Assembly: GCA_913056525.1 (NCBI GenBank)
Contig: CAJXLO010000009.1
Location: 1 to 46,551, forward strand
Source: an uncultured Psychroflexus sp.
Lineage (GTDB): Bacteria; Bacteroidota; Bacteroidia; Flavobacteriales; Flavobacteriaceae
Length of the DNA stretch: 46,551 nt
Direction of reading: 5' to 3'
Under the pieces are notes generated by a model that saw nothing but the letters and a program-made list of their open reading frames with translations, did no database searches and was not told the origin of the DNA. A program made the translations under genes and the position numbers. Shown in pieces: positions 26,499-35,268 of this stretch; positions within the stretch are counted from its first letter, which is position 1, and the number at the start of each line of letters is the position of its first letter.

Positions 26499-27284
26499 AT
26501 GGCAAAGAAAAAAGAGCAAACCGTAGAAGATAAACTTCGCGCACTATATGACCTTCAGTTAGTTGACTCAAGAATAGATGAGATCAAACATATGCGTGGT
26601 GAGCTGCCTTTAGAAGTTGAGGACCTGGAAGATGATGTTACTGGTTTACAGAAAAGGATAAAAAAATTGGAGAACGACCTTGTCGAAATCGAAGAAAAAG
26701 TAAAGAATAAGAAAATAGCCATTGATGAGTCTAATCAATTGATCAAACGCTATAAAGAGCAGCAGGATAACGTTAGGAACAACCGTGAGTTTGACGCATT
26801 AAGTAAAGAGGTAGAATTCCAGGAATTGGAAATCGAGCTTGCTGAAAAGCATATTAAAGAATTTCACGCTCAGACAAACCATAAGCAAGAGGTCATAGAA
26901 GAAACCAAAGCTGAACTTGAAGAAAAACAAAAGCATCTGGACCATAAAAAATCAGAGCTAGATGACATCCTTAAAGAAACTGAGAAGGAAGAAAAGCGAT
27001 TAGAGGATAAAGCGGAAGAGATAAAATCCGATCTTGAGGAGCGACTTCGAAAAGCCTACGACAGAATTAGAAGAACTGTAAGGAATGGTCAGGCCGTTGT
27101 CACTATTGAGCGTGGTGCATCCGGCGGTTCTTTTATTACTATCCCGCCTCAGGTCCAAATGGAGATAAGCTCAAGAAGAAAGATCATGAGCGATGAACAT
27201 AGTGGAAGGATACTCGTGGATGAAGAGCTGGCTGGAGAGGAAGAAGATAAAATGAGGGAACTTTTTTCTTCCATAGAAAAGTAA
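26499..27284 (+). CDS. Coiled-coil protein of the C4 zinc-ribbon family, zinc ligands lost
   Basis: The 261-residue protein is almost entirely helical coiled coil (about 25-190, rich in Glu and Lys), followed by a small domain. In homologues that domain is a C4 zinc ribbon with two CxxC pairs next to IPPQ. Here the fold landmarks remain (ERGASGGSFITIPPQ, then DEHSGRILVDEE), but all four expected Cys are replaced by Ser or Asp. The protein therefore cannot bind zinc in the usual way. It was probably a nucleic-acid- or protein-binding scaffold; its function is unknown. It starts 2 bp after the NIF3-like stop and is followed by a terminator at 27310. Confidence 0.88.
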   Translation: MAKKKEQTVEDKLRALYDLQLVDSRIDEIKHMRGELPLEVEDLEDDVTGLQKRIKKLENDLVEIEEKVKNKKIAIDESNQLIKRYKEQQDNVRNNREFDALSKEVEFQELEIELAEKHIKEFHAQTNHKQEVIEETKAELEEKQKHLDHKKSELDDILKETEKEEKRLEDKAEEIKSDLEERLRKAYDRIRRTVRNGQAVVTIERGASGGSFITIPPQVQMEISSRRKIMSDEHSGRILVDEELAGEEEDKMRELFSSIEK

Positions 27285-27309
27285 TCCGGCCAATTCCAAA
27301 ATGCTTGAT

Positions 27310-27338
27310 GATAAACGACTTACCGTTTATCTTTTTTC
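27310..27338 (+). terminator. Rho-independent terminator after the NIF3/zinc-ribbon-like pair
   Basis: GATAAACG at 27310-27317 pairs with CGTTTATC at 27324-27331 around a 6-nt loop, followed by six T. It lies 25 bp after the stop codon. Confidence 0.75.
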
Positions 27339-27382
27339 TCTTATTTAAATCGTCGTAGATCTAAACATTCTTAGGATATTTT

Positions 27383-27390
27383 TATATTTG
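27383..27390 (+). promoter_or_regulatory. -7 element (TATATTTG) upstream of the sulfotransferase gene
   Basis: A perfect flavobacterial -7 box lies 25 bp before the ATG at 27416. No TTG was found at the expected distance upstream. Confidence 0.4.
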
Positions 27391-27415
27391 TTTTGCTAAT
27401 ATTTAAAAAAATTTG

Positions 27416-28078
27416 ATGCCTGAAAATGGTACTTCAAAACCTTTTTTCGTAGTTGGTGCGGGTTTTCACAAGACAGGGACCAGCACTTTAGGGGCAGCTT
27501 TAAGCATTTTAGGTTATCATGTAAAGGGAATCAGTAAAAGACCGCTCATTCCCATATTAAAGAAAGACTTTTCATACGTTAAGAAACAGCTTAGAAATTA
27601 CAATGCTGTTCAGGACACACCATGGTTCTTTATCTATAAGGAACTCGATGAAATCTATCCCAACGCAAAGTTCATACTAACGATCAGGGATGAAGAATCA
27701 TGGTACAAGAGCGTAAAAAAACAGATCGGTGATTTGAGGTCAGCTCAGGATGAATGGATCTACGGAAGAGGGAAAGGATTACCTAAGGATGATAAACGAA
27801 ACACAATAAATGTTTATAATCAGCATAATCAGGAAGTAAAAAATTATTTCAAAGATCGCCCCAAAGACCTGTTGATATTAAATTTTAAGAAAGGAGATCA
27901 GTGGGAAAAACTTTGTGATTTCCTGAACGAGGAAATTCCGTCAGTACCTTTTCCCCATTACAATAAGTCCAGGACCAGCAAGATGCAGGAAAAGAAAAGT
28001 AAAACAAAGATAATGCGCAGAAAAATAAAGAACGCTTTAAAAATAAAGTACATAGACCTTTTTCATGGTTGGGACTGA
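27416..28078 (+). CDS. Sulfotransferase family protein
   Basis: The 220-residue protein begins its domain with VGAGFHKTGTSTLGAAL, the 5'-phosphosulfate-binding loop of PAPS-dependent sulfotransferases. FILTIRDEESWYKSV follows, with the Arg and Ser positions of the 3'-phosphate-binding site. The short length and the NFKKGDQWEKLCDFLNEEIP ending are typical of the bacterial group related to eukaryotic carbohydrate or small-molecule sulfotransferases. The acceptor is unknown; a lipid, capsule sugar or small metabolite is possible. No PAPS-synthesis or glycan genes are adjacent. The C-terminus is very basic. ATG at 27416 is preferred over the overlapping TTG at 27413. Confidence 0.85.
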   Translation: MPENGTSKPFFVVGAGFHKTGTSTLGAALSILGYHVKGISKRPLIPILKKDFSYVKKQLRNYNAVQDTPWFFIYKELDEIYPNAKFILTIRDEESWYKSVKKQIGDLRSAQDEWIYGRGKGLPKDDKRNTINVYNQHNQEVKNYFKDRPKDLLILNFKKGDQWEKLCDFLNEEIPSVPFPHYNKSRTSKMQEKKSKTKIMRRKIKNALKIKYIDLFHGWD

Positions 28079-28117
28079 TGCATATCATATAGATCGCCAA
28101 ATAAACAAGAACACCTA

Positions 28118-29185
28118 CTAAACAACCTCAGCTAGTTGCTTCACAGGAACTGAACGAATATAACGAGATAAATAGGTAGCATCCTTTTTAATTCCTCCCA
28201 AAGTCGCGGAGCCTCTCGTATGTAGCCATGGCAATCCAATAAAATAAAGGCCTTTCATATTGCTGACGCCACGATAATGTACCGGATATTGTTCCTTGTC
28301 GAGTTCCAGTCCTTTTATCCAACTAAAATCTGGACGATAGCCAGTTGCCCAGATGACATTTTGAACATCGGTTAGGGTCTTCTTTTCCGTGGTGATCCTA
28401 TCATTTTCGCAATGAAGTGTTTTGCCTACCTGTTCAACGTTCTTGCGTTTTAGAATGTTCTTGACCGGCGTCCCGATGATAGGTTGTTTAGAGCGGCTGA
28501 TACGATTTCCCAGCCATGAATGTTTATCTATTGACAAATAACCGGTCTTAGTAAACCACCACCAGAGCGTTTTACCAAGTATTTCCTGAGGAAGTGTCGG
28601 CACATCGTCGGGACCGGAGAAATATACCTTATGATCAGGTGGTTGAGTAAGCTCTTCCAGTATTTGAAAACCAGAATCGCCACCACCTACCACCAGAGTA
28701 TTCCCTTCTTGTAATTGATATGGACCTTTATAATAATTGCTGTGAACCTGAAGGATATCAGCTTTTAAATGTCTGGCGAAGGATGGTGTGTACGGCAAAT
28801 GGAACGGACCTGTAGCCACGATGATGTTCCTGGCAAATAAGGTATCATCATCAGTAAATACGGCAAATACGCCATTATTTTTATCAACTTTATTCACTAA
28901 AGTGTTTAACTGAACTGGTAGTTGGAATTTCTCTTTGTATCTCTTAAAATAATCGGCTACTTCATATTTGCTTGGATAATGTCCTTTAGGAGCTGGAAAG
29001 GCTAATCCTTCTAAATGATTGAATTCCGTAGGTGTGAACAATCGTAAGGAGTTCCATCTGTTTAGCCAACTTGCACCAACTTCCTTTTCTTTATCTAATA
29101 TAAGAAATGAAAGGTCCAACTTCTTGAGTTGGTATCCCATGGATAAACCAGCTTGACCACCACCTATAATGATAAAATCTAACAT
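28118..29185 (-). CDS. Flavin-containing monooxygenase-like NAD(P)-binding oxidoreductase
   Basis: The 355-residue protein has two dinucleotide-binding motifs: FIIIGGGQAGLSMGYQL at the N-terminus for FAD and LVVGGGDSGFQILEEL near residue 160 for NADPH. A WATGYRPDFSWI near the C-terminus matches the ATGY of this class. It groups with bacterial FMO / CzcO-like oxidoreductases, some of which oxygenate N or S atoms or perform Baeyer-Villiger reactions. The substrate cannot be told. It is a single gene on the minus strand, separated from the esterase operon by about 80 bp and convergent with the sulfotransferase. Confidence 0.87.
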   Translation of the reverse strand: MLDFIIIGGGQAGLSMGYQLKKLDLSFLILDKEKEVGASWLNRWNSLRLFTPTEFNHLEGLAFPAPKGHYPSKYEVADYFKRYKEKFQLPVQLNTLVNKVDKNNGVFAVFTDDDTLFARNIIVATGPFHLPYTPSFARHLKADILQVHSNYYKGPYQLQEGNTLVVGGGDSGFQILEELTQPPDHKVYFSGPDDVPTLPQEILGKTLWWWFTKTGYLSIDKHSWLGNRISRSKQPIIGTPVKNILKRKNVEQVGKTLHCENDRITTEKKTLTDVQNVIWATGYRPDFSWIKGLELDKEQYPVHYRGVSNMKGLYFIGLPWLHTRGSATLGGIKKDATYLSRYIRSVPVKQLAEVV

Positions 29186-29268
29186 TAATTCAGTTTTTTA
29201 CAAAGGTACAAAATATAATCCACTCAATTTCAGCAGTTAGTTAGGTTATGGATGGTAAGGGAAGTACA

Positions 29269-29907
29269 TCAATGCAGCCAGCGGACCAACTTTTCCAATA
29301 TTTCAGGATTGACACCATGTCCGATCGGATATTCACTGTAATCGATATTATTCGTATATCGGCTCAAAAAGGGTTTGCTCTTTCTGGCCCATTCCACTGG
29401 GATCACTGGGTCTTGTGTACCATGAGTAGCAAATATCCGCAGATGTTGATGCGATCGACCTGCATGGTCATCAGTAAATAAGCTTTCATCCACATAAGCA
29501 CTCAGCGCAATGACCTGATCAAATCTTTCCGGATTAGACATGGCTAGAGCATAACTGACAATTCCTCCCTGACTAAATCCCAATACATTGACCTTTTCTT
29601 TATCAAGCTGATAGGCTTCAATACATTCATCTATGAATTTCAAGACAAGATCACGGGATCGTGTGCCTTCTTCCGTATTGCTGAACTTTCCTTGCGGTGC
29701 TTCAAAATTTATGCTATACCAGGCATTGCCCATACCGGGTAATGCATAAGGAGCCTTAGCGGATATGACCGTATATTTATCGGGGAGTTCACCGGCAAAA
29801 GAGAATAGATCGTTCTCGTCACTACCATAACCATGGAGCATGAAAATGACCGGTGCGTTTTTTATTGATGATCTTTTTATACGATGCGTAAGTGAAAATA
29901 GCGTCAT
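29269..29907 (-). CDS. Phospholipase/carboxylesterase family alpha/beta hydrolase
   Basis: The 212-residue enzyme resembles the acyl-protein thioesterase / carboxylesterase 2 group. Key elements are FMLHGYGSDENDL (oxyanion hole), the nucleophile elbow VLGFSQGGIVSYAL, the acid in THGTQDPVIPV and the catalytic His in YPIGHGVNPE. It probably hydrolyses short acyl esters in the cytoplasm. Its start codon overlaps the stop of the upstream Tic20-like gene by one base, making it the last gene of a five-gene minus-strand cluster. Confidence 0.9.
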   Translation of the reverse strand: MTLFSLTHRIKRSSIKNAPVIFMLHGYGSDENDLFSFAGELPDKYTVISAKAPYALPGMGNAWYSINFEAPQGKFSNTEEGTRSRDLVLKFIDECIEAYQLDKEKVNVLGFSQGGIVSYALAMSNPERFDQVIALSAYVDESLFTDDHAGRSHQHLRIFATHGTQDPVIPVEWARKSKPFLSRYTNNIDYSEYPIGHGVNPEILEKLVRWLH

Positions 29908-30236
29908 TAGTTAATGAATTTAAACCATTTCTGAAAATAATCCCCAATATAAGGTACTGGTCTGTATTTATTTTGTAACAAGCCTAAAAATGCGTATATC
30001 CATAAAATAATGTAGACCCCGTAAAGTGCAAAAAATGCAATTAGGTTATTCGTATATGAAACTACCGGTGCAAAAAGCAGGAAAAAGAGATGAATCCCCA
30101 GAGCTTGTCGGATATGATAGCGCGCAAACTCATTCTTTGGCTCCAAGTTCATGAAAATAGCTATGATGGTTCCAAAAATGGTGAAAAATGCAACGATAGC
30201 TGTAGTTTTACCTTCTTTGATGATATGGTCAGCCAT
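29907..30236 (-). CDS. DUF4870 / Tic20-like membrane protein
   Basis: A 109-residue protein with three hydrophobic helices (about 12-30, 43-66 and 67-88). It carries the family landmarks IAIFMNLEPKNEFARYHIRQALGIH and VPYIGDYFQKWF (quoted in part as NEFARYHIRQALG and YIGDYFQKWF). Bacteroidota copies are often labelled import-component proteins through distant similarity to chloroplast Tic20; the bacterial function is unknown. Its start lies inside the last codons of the upstream dihydroorotase-like gene (8-bp overlap), and its stop overlaps the esterase start, so translation of all three appears coupled. Confidence 0.82.
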   Translation of the reverse strand: MADHIIKEGKTTAIVAFFTIFGTIIAIFMNLEPKNEFARYHIRQALGIHLFFLLFAPVVSYTNNLIAFFALYGVYIILWIYAFLGLLQNKYRPVPYIGDYFQKWFKFIN

Positions 30237-31485
30237 AAATATTGATATTATTATGGTTAAAGGTCGCCTTTATCTTGATGTCTAGCTCTTCTCCCAGAAA
30301 CATAGAATTCTTGGCTTTTGATATTAACTCGGATGCTTTAATCCGCGTCTTTTCATTTCTATCGAAACAAGCCATAGTTGCCGGTGCGCCCTTTTCAATG
30401 GGACTGCGGTCTATATTGAATATATTTCTACCTCTGGTCAATAGTTCCACTGAAGTTGGAATATCAAAATGTTTAAGCAACATTCCAAAGCAACTTTCCA
30501 GTCCTAAACTTCCAATTTCAGCCTGTTCAAACTCACAGTCCTTTTCTTCTATCGTCCGGGGATAATGCACACTACTTACCATATCGATCACACCGGTACG
30601 CAAACCTTCAATGATGGCCGATCGGTCGTCTTCATCGCGTAAGACCGGCAAAACCTTAAAACTAGTGTCAAATCCCTGTAATGCTTTGGTAGTATGGCAT
30701 ATATTGTGAATGGCCGCACCGCAGGTCACTTGCAGTCCATCTGCTTTTGCTTTTTTAATGATAGCTACTGATCCCTTTGTTGAAATGGCCGGAATGTGAA
30801 GTCTGCCACCAGTGTAAGCAAGAATAGCGATATCTCTTTCTAATCTGACTTCTTCGGCCATGGCCGGCATGGATCGTAAGCCTAAGGAATAGGTGTCCAG
30901 GTTCTCATGCACAAGAGCCTGATCTGCTAATTGCGGGTCTAAAGGAAAAGAAAAGATAGGCTGGTCTACTTTTTGGGAATAGAGCAGTGCCAATTTTAGC
31001 AAGTTAGCATCATCTATCGTGTTGAACACATCTGAAAAGCCTTTTACACCTTGTTCATCAAGCTCATAGATCTCACACAGGTCTTTTCCCTTCTTAGCCT
31101 TTGTCAGTGCTGCGGATAAATGTAAATGACAACTTTCATCTTTGAACTTATCCTGTAGCTGATGGATGATCGATGAGTGGTCAAGGTCCGGATAGGTGGT
31201 AGATTGTAAGATGATATCACCAAAACCTCCTTTTGCCGCAGCATTTAAACCGTTCTGTAGGGTTTCTCTGTCCTCAAAACCTGGTTCTCCAAAACTAACA
31301 AACGCATCAAAGAAAGTAGGTGTGACCATCAGATCCACACCTTTGACCAGTTTTGTATCATCATCAACCCGAATTTCTGTGGCAACGTCCTTTATTTTCC
31401 CGTTATTAACATAAATGGAGGCTCTCTTATTGTGAAATGAGCTTTTCGGGTCTATGATAAGAGCGTCTTGGATCAGTGTTTTCAT
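30229..31485 (-). CDS. Dihydroorotase homologue without catalytic residues (PyrC-like pseudoenzyme)
   Basis: The 418-residue protein aligns over its length with amidohydrolase-type dihydroorotases, which cyclise carbamoyl-aspartate in pyrimidine synthesis. The metal and catalytic residues are gone. Where active enzymes have DxHxHLREPG, this one reads DAFVSFGEPG (60-69), replacing both His and the substrate Arg. The later GRLHIPAISTKG lacks the second His of the HxxH-like site, and the usual TDHAPH is VSSVHYPR. A structural or regulatory partner role, as for inactive PyrC in some aspartate transcarbamoylase complexes, is possible. The ATG at 31485 is chosen because it is 5 bp after the BatA-like stop; the open frame extends further upstream. 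Confidence 0.88.
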   Translation of the reverse strand: MKTLIQDALIIDPKSSFHNKRASIYVNNGKIKDVATEIRVDDDTKLVKGVDLMVTPTFFDAFVSFGEPGFEDRETLQNGLNAAAKGGFGDIILQSTTYPDLDHSSIIHQLQDKFKDESCHLHLSAALTKAKKGKDLCEIYELDEQGVKGFSDVFNTIDDANLLKLALLYSQKVDQPIFSFPLDPQLADQALVHENLDTYSLGLRSMPAMAEEVRLERDIAILAYTGGRLHIPAISTKGSVAIIKKAKADGLQVTCGAAIHNICHTTKALQGFDTSFKVLPVLRDEDDRSAIIEGLRTGVIDMVSSVHYPRTIEEKDCEFEQAEIGSLGLESCFGMLLKHFDIPTSVELLTRGRNIFNIDRSPIEKGAPATMACFDRNEKTRIKASELISKAKNSMFLGEELDIKIKATFNHNNINIYG

Positions 31486-31490
31486 TTCAC

Positions 31491-33401
31491 CTATTTTAAG
31501 TATTTGAGGATGAGTATCTCTGCGATCAACATAAGCAAAGCAAAAATAAGCAACCATTTCCAAAGTTCCACGATATCATTTTTATTAGACTGATGTTCAA
31601 AGAATGCATTGATGCTTGCAAAGTTGTTTTCCTGATCAATAGAATGAAATTCCAGCTTACTCTCCTTTCTAGAATGGTTATAACTTACAAAAGCTAAGGT
31701 GTCTTTCCCTTGAGTTATACGATAATTTCCAGCTTTTTTCGGTTCTTCACGGGTTTCCACCATCAAGCTTTCGCCTTCTGAACTTTGTCTGGGTATAAAA
31801 TTCACCTCTTCATTAATGAGACGGACGATATCATCTTTTCCAATATCGGCTTTGATACTGTAAGTGGAATTCTCACCGATGGTTTGATATAAAGGTAGAT
31901 CGTTGATGCTTTGAACGGCCATATTATAGAAGACCGGTACGATGAGCGGTGATGCCTGGAAATTTGAATCATCAACAGACAAACCACTACTGAATGTATA
32001 TACCTTATTTTTTCCTGATAGAAATGGACTTTCATCCAGGAAGCCTAATACATTGTCCTGGGATGAGTTCAACTTAAAACCTTTTTTAACTTTCGGGTAT
32101 TCAAAGTTCTCTACTTTCTTGCTAAAAACGTTTTCTAATAAAGGATGCTGAAAATTGATCTTTGTGATCTTTTTTTCATTATCGAATTTTTTTCTGAACA
32201 AAGGCAGTCCTGTTCTTTTAAGGATATCATTGTAATCATCCGTAGAATTTTCCGTATCGGGAATGATACAAATGCTCTTTCCGTTTTCCACGGCTTTCAT
32301 CAACTGGTCTTTAAGTGCATTGGAAAGGTTTTTCACTTCATTGAGGATGATCAATTCGGCATCTTCAACATCGGCCAGATTAAGTTTTGTTGCATCAGAA
32401 GAGCGATAGCTGAACGCATCACCACGGTATATTCGCCTTAAGAAGTTATCATCAGCCGCATTGATGCTCAATATATTTATTTTGTCAAGCGGATTGATAC
32501 TGAAATACAGATGGTCATCATATTCTAACCCGTTATCGTCCAGACTTATAATTCCTTTTTTAAGATCATCTTCCGTTAGGGATATATTGACCTTTTGTAC
32601 TTTGTTATCATTGAACGCAACGGTCTTTTTAGCCATCAGTTCTTCACCGTTCTTGATGCTCATAGCTACACGCTGGTCTGTAGCCATTGAAGCCTTGATC
32701 CTGATCTGCAGTTTTTTTTGCCCTTCATTTTCCAGCAATCGGGCTTTTTCAATATAAAAATTGTTCTTTTTCTTAGAGCGGAGTGGAATGACATTGACCT
32801 CATGTTCTGCTGAAAGGTCCAGTGGATCACGTTCATGCCGCTGAAGATCGGATATTACAACAAGTTGATTCGTGCTGTTCTTTCCAGCGAAGAATTCTTC
32901 TGCCCTTAATTTGACTGCTTGCATGGAAAGCTGAGTAGGCGAGTGATCAAGTTCTAGTAGCTTGTTCTTCCAGTCATCTTCCTTTTGGGGTTCTATTTTC
33001 ACGTCATTAGTGAATATTAGGGTATTGCTGGCATTTTTCACTTTAGGGATCAGATCTTGTACCGCTTCTTTTAAAAGGCTCATTTCCGCTCCCGGCATTT
33101 GCATGCTGAAAGAATTATCTAAATAGATAGCCGTGGACCTTTCCTGAACGGCTTGCTCTGATGCAGGTATAAAAGGCTGCGCAAAGGCGAGCACCAATGC
33201 GGTCAGCGCAAGGGAACGCGTGATCAGTAAAAGCCATTTCCTGATCTTAGAGCTTTTTCTACTATTGACCACGACTTGCTTTAAGAAGGCTACGTTCGTA
33301 AAATAGATTTTTTCAAACTTCCTGAGCTGGAACAAATGGACAATAATAGGAATAACAAGAGCAAATAAGAGATATAATAACTCAGGACGCCTAAAAAGCA
33401 T
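31491..33401 (-). CDS. BatA/vWA-type membrane protein
   Basis: The 636-residue protein opens with a Bacteroidota BatA N-terminal domain: FRRPELLYLLFALVIPIIVH, then LFQLRKFEKIYFTNVAFL. A second helix follows (about 60-77), then a von Willebrand A-like domain with an apparent MIDAS motif DNSFSM. The large middle part is periplasmic, with a glutamine-amidotransferase-like fold suggested by LIILNEVKNLS. A single helix (LWKWLLIFALLMLIAEILILKY) anchors the C-terminus. Bat-type proteins have been linked to aerotolerance and envelope stress. Homologues start at the MLFRRPELL position (33401); an ATG at 33416 is also possible. A TATATTTG box on the minus strand ends at 33417. Confidence 0.83.
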   Translation of the reverse strand: MLFRRPELLYLLFALVIPIIVHLFQLRKFEKIYFTNVAFLKQVVVNSRKSSKIRKWLLLITRSLALTALVLAFAQPFIPASEQAVQERSTAIYLDNSFSMQMPGAEMSLLKEAVQDLIPKVKNASNTLIFTNDVKIEPQKEDDWKNKLLELDHSPTQLSMQAVKLRAEEFFAGKNSTNQLVVISDLQRHERDPLDLSAEHEVNVIPLRSKKKNNFYIEKARLLENEGQKKLQIRIKASMATDQRVAMSIKNGEELMAKKTVAFNDNKVQKVNISLTEDDLKKGIISLDDNGLEYDDHLYFSINPLDKINILSINAADDNFLRRIYRGDAFSYRSSDATKLNLADVEDAELIILNEVKNLSNALKDQLMKAVENGKSICIIPDTENSTDDYNDILKRTGLPLFRKKFDNEKKITKINFQHPLLENVFSKKVENFEYPKVKKGFKLNSSQDNVLGFLDESPFLSGKNKVYTFSSGLSVDDSNFQASPLIVPVFYNMAVQSINDLPLYQTIGENSTYSIKADIGKDDIVRLINEEVNFIPRQSSEGESLMVETREEPKKAGNYRITQGKDTLAFVSYNHSRKESKLEFHSIDQENNFASINAFFEHQSNKNDIVELWKWLLIFALLMLIAEILILKYLK

Positions 33402-33439
33402 ATGGAAAATTTGCATCAAATATAGAAAATGCAACGCAT

Positions 33440-34690
33440 TTAAGAAGCTTCAGCCTGTTTTTCTGAAGTCTTTTCTTTTTCAAAATGTTCAATGTAGAAG
33501 TTGAAACTTGTTCCTTCATTTTCTTTTGAGTGGACACTGATGTCACCACCCAGATCGTTGATGATCTTTTTTACCGTTGATAATCCTATTCCGTTGCCCT
33601 TTTGGCCTTTTCTATCTTGTTCGGCAACGGTTTTGAACAAGCTGAATATCTCCTTTTGTTTATCTTCTGGAATGCCCATTCCATTATCAGTGATGCTGAA
33701 ATGATAATATTTTTCGCCGCGTTCAAAATCGATTTCTATTTCAATTACTTCCTTATCGTTGTATTTGATGCTATTGCTCATCAGATTAAGGAATACCTGC
33801 TCTAGCGCAACGCGGTTACAAACAAGCTCGATGGGTTCATCAGGAGCATTGATCTTGCATTCTTCATTGCTATCTAACATATCATTGATATCATCCAGCA
33901 TTTCCTGAAAGTCGAAATTTTCTTCCTGATTGTTCTCTATCAGCTTATCGCTTTCATAATGGGCCAGAATGTTCGAGATATAGTCCGATAACTTAAAGGC
34001 AGAATGTTTTAGGTTTTGAAGATGGGTGTTCGAGGATTCATCGATATTGTTGGCTAGTTTGGATTTTAAGATGTCAATGGTTACGATCATATTGGCCAAT
34101 GGCATTTTCATATCATGCGATACCACACCGGCAAAATCCTTTAATTGTTCGTTCTTTTCCTTAAGTTCTTTCTGGGTTTCGCGTAGACCGTGATTGGCCA
34201 TTCGCATTTCAAATAAACGGATTACCTGATCGGCCAGGTATTGTAGGGATTCTTTCTGTTTTTCAGTGAGTTTTCTAGGTTGTTTATCCGCTACACAAAG
34301 CGTTCCTAAAATATTGCCATCTTTATCCTCTAAGGCAACACCCGCATAGAAAACGATCCTTTCTTTACCATCGCAAGCCAGAGGATTGTCCTTGAACCTT
34401 TCATCTTTTGAAGAATCCGGGACTTCCAGATAACCATCAGGCTCCAAGATGGTGTGGCTACAGAAGGAAATATCCCGTTCCGTTTCACAGGCCGATATTC
34501 CTATCTTGGATTTGAGCCATTGTCTTTCTTTATCGATCAGTGAGATGAATGCCGTGGGAACATCACAAATGATCGAAGCTAATTTTGTTATTTCATCATA
34601 TTCGGCCTCAGGTTTTGAGTCAAGAATGTTCAGGCGTTGCAAAGCTAGCAAACGCTCTTTTTCATTTTTTGTCTTCGGTGCTACTTTCAT
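33440..34690 (-). CDS. GAF-domain sensor histidine kinase
   Basis: This 416-residue soluble kinase has an N-terminal GAF domain (about 25-160: FISLIDKERQWLKS, FYAGVALEDKDGNILGTLCVAD) and a short coiled coil (170-187). The histidine kinase core follows: H-box VVSHDMKMPLAN with phospho-acceptor His192, N-box NLMSNSIKYND, G1 ITDNGMGIPED and G2 GNGIGLSTVKKI. No transmembrane helix is present, so it senses a cytoplasmic ligand or signal. No response regulator is adjacent, and the BatA-like gene is next in the same direction. The tail is rich in Lys and Glu. It is the first gene of the minus-strand cluster. Confidence 0.92.
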   Translation of the reverse strand: MKVAPKTKNEKERLLALQRLNILDSKPEAEYDEITKLASIICDVPTAFISLIDKERQWLKSKIGISACETERDISFCSHTILEPDGYLEVPDSSKDERFKDNPLACDGKERIVFYAGVALEDKDGNILGTLCVADKQPRKLTEKQKESLQYLADQVIRLFEMRMANHGLRETQKELKEKNEQLKDFAGVVSHDMKMPLANMIVTIDILKSKLANNIDESSNTHLQNLKHSAFKLSDYISNILAHYESDKLIENNQEENFDFQEMLDDINDMLDSNEECKINAPDEPIELVCNRVALEQVFLNLMSNSIKYNDKEVIEIEIDFERGEKYYHFSITDNGMGIPEDKQKEIFSLFKTVAEQDRKGQKGNGIGLSTVKKIINDLGGDISVHSKENEGTSFNFYIEHFEKEKTSEKQAEAS

Positions 34691-34837
34691 ATCGTATCAA
34701 AGTCGCAAGATAATAAATGTGAAATAAAAATTAAAGATATAATTCATTGTACAGGCTATCTTTTTCTGCAGTACAGGAATTTATAGTGGTTAGTACTAAA
34801 AAAAGTTCTTATCAACTTTCCTGTGTTAAGTTCAGTT

Positions 34838-35256
34838 ATGTATATCCATGGACTATCAGTCGCCGATGAAGCAGTATCGCTATCAAGTATTTCCGGCATT
34901 TCCTGAAACTGGAATCAGAACCTTAAAATAGGTAAGCTTATAAAGAGGGTTATTCCTTATACTGATATAAAGTCGATGCTTCCTCTCAGGTTGGCAATTT
35001 TAAACCGCACCTGACGATCAGGTCGATACGATCTAACCTAGATAGGGTTTCTTATAGGAGAAAGCTAAATGAGCGGACACCTGTTGTGAAAACAGTATTT
35101 ATTCAACTGTCCAAAGGCGGAAGTCTCATTCCCCAAGTCGAGAGGATCACCGCTGAAAAAGCAGCCCCTGAAACCGATGTCCCAATTATTCAAAATATTA
35201 TAAGAATCTGGATTCTGTCAATATTGGTTTCAAAGCAGCTGATCGTATTGAACTAG
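34838..35256 (+). pseudogene. Degenerate coding remnant, family not recognised
   Basis: The 34691-35268 gap holds no intact gene, but it contains protein-like stretches on the plus strand in successive frames. The first is MYIHGLSVADEAVSL, broken by a TGA and then continuing NWNQNLKIGKLIKRVIPYTD. The next, after a frameshift near 34968, is KVDASSQVGNFKPHLTIRS, then VKTVFIQLSKGGSLIPQV. The third, after a shift near 35190, is NYSKYYKNLDSVNIGFKAAD. Continuous coding-like composition with at least one nonsense and two frame changes suggests a decayed gene. I could not match it to a family. It ends just before the convergent CIA30 gene. Confidence 0.4.
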
Positions 35257-35268
35257 AAAACAGATGCT

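Noticed and set aside
26480-26500. Possible fusion of the NIF3-like and zinc-ribbon-like genes
   Set aside because: A clear TAG stop and a separate ATG lie between them; they are two genes in one operon.
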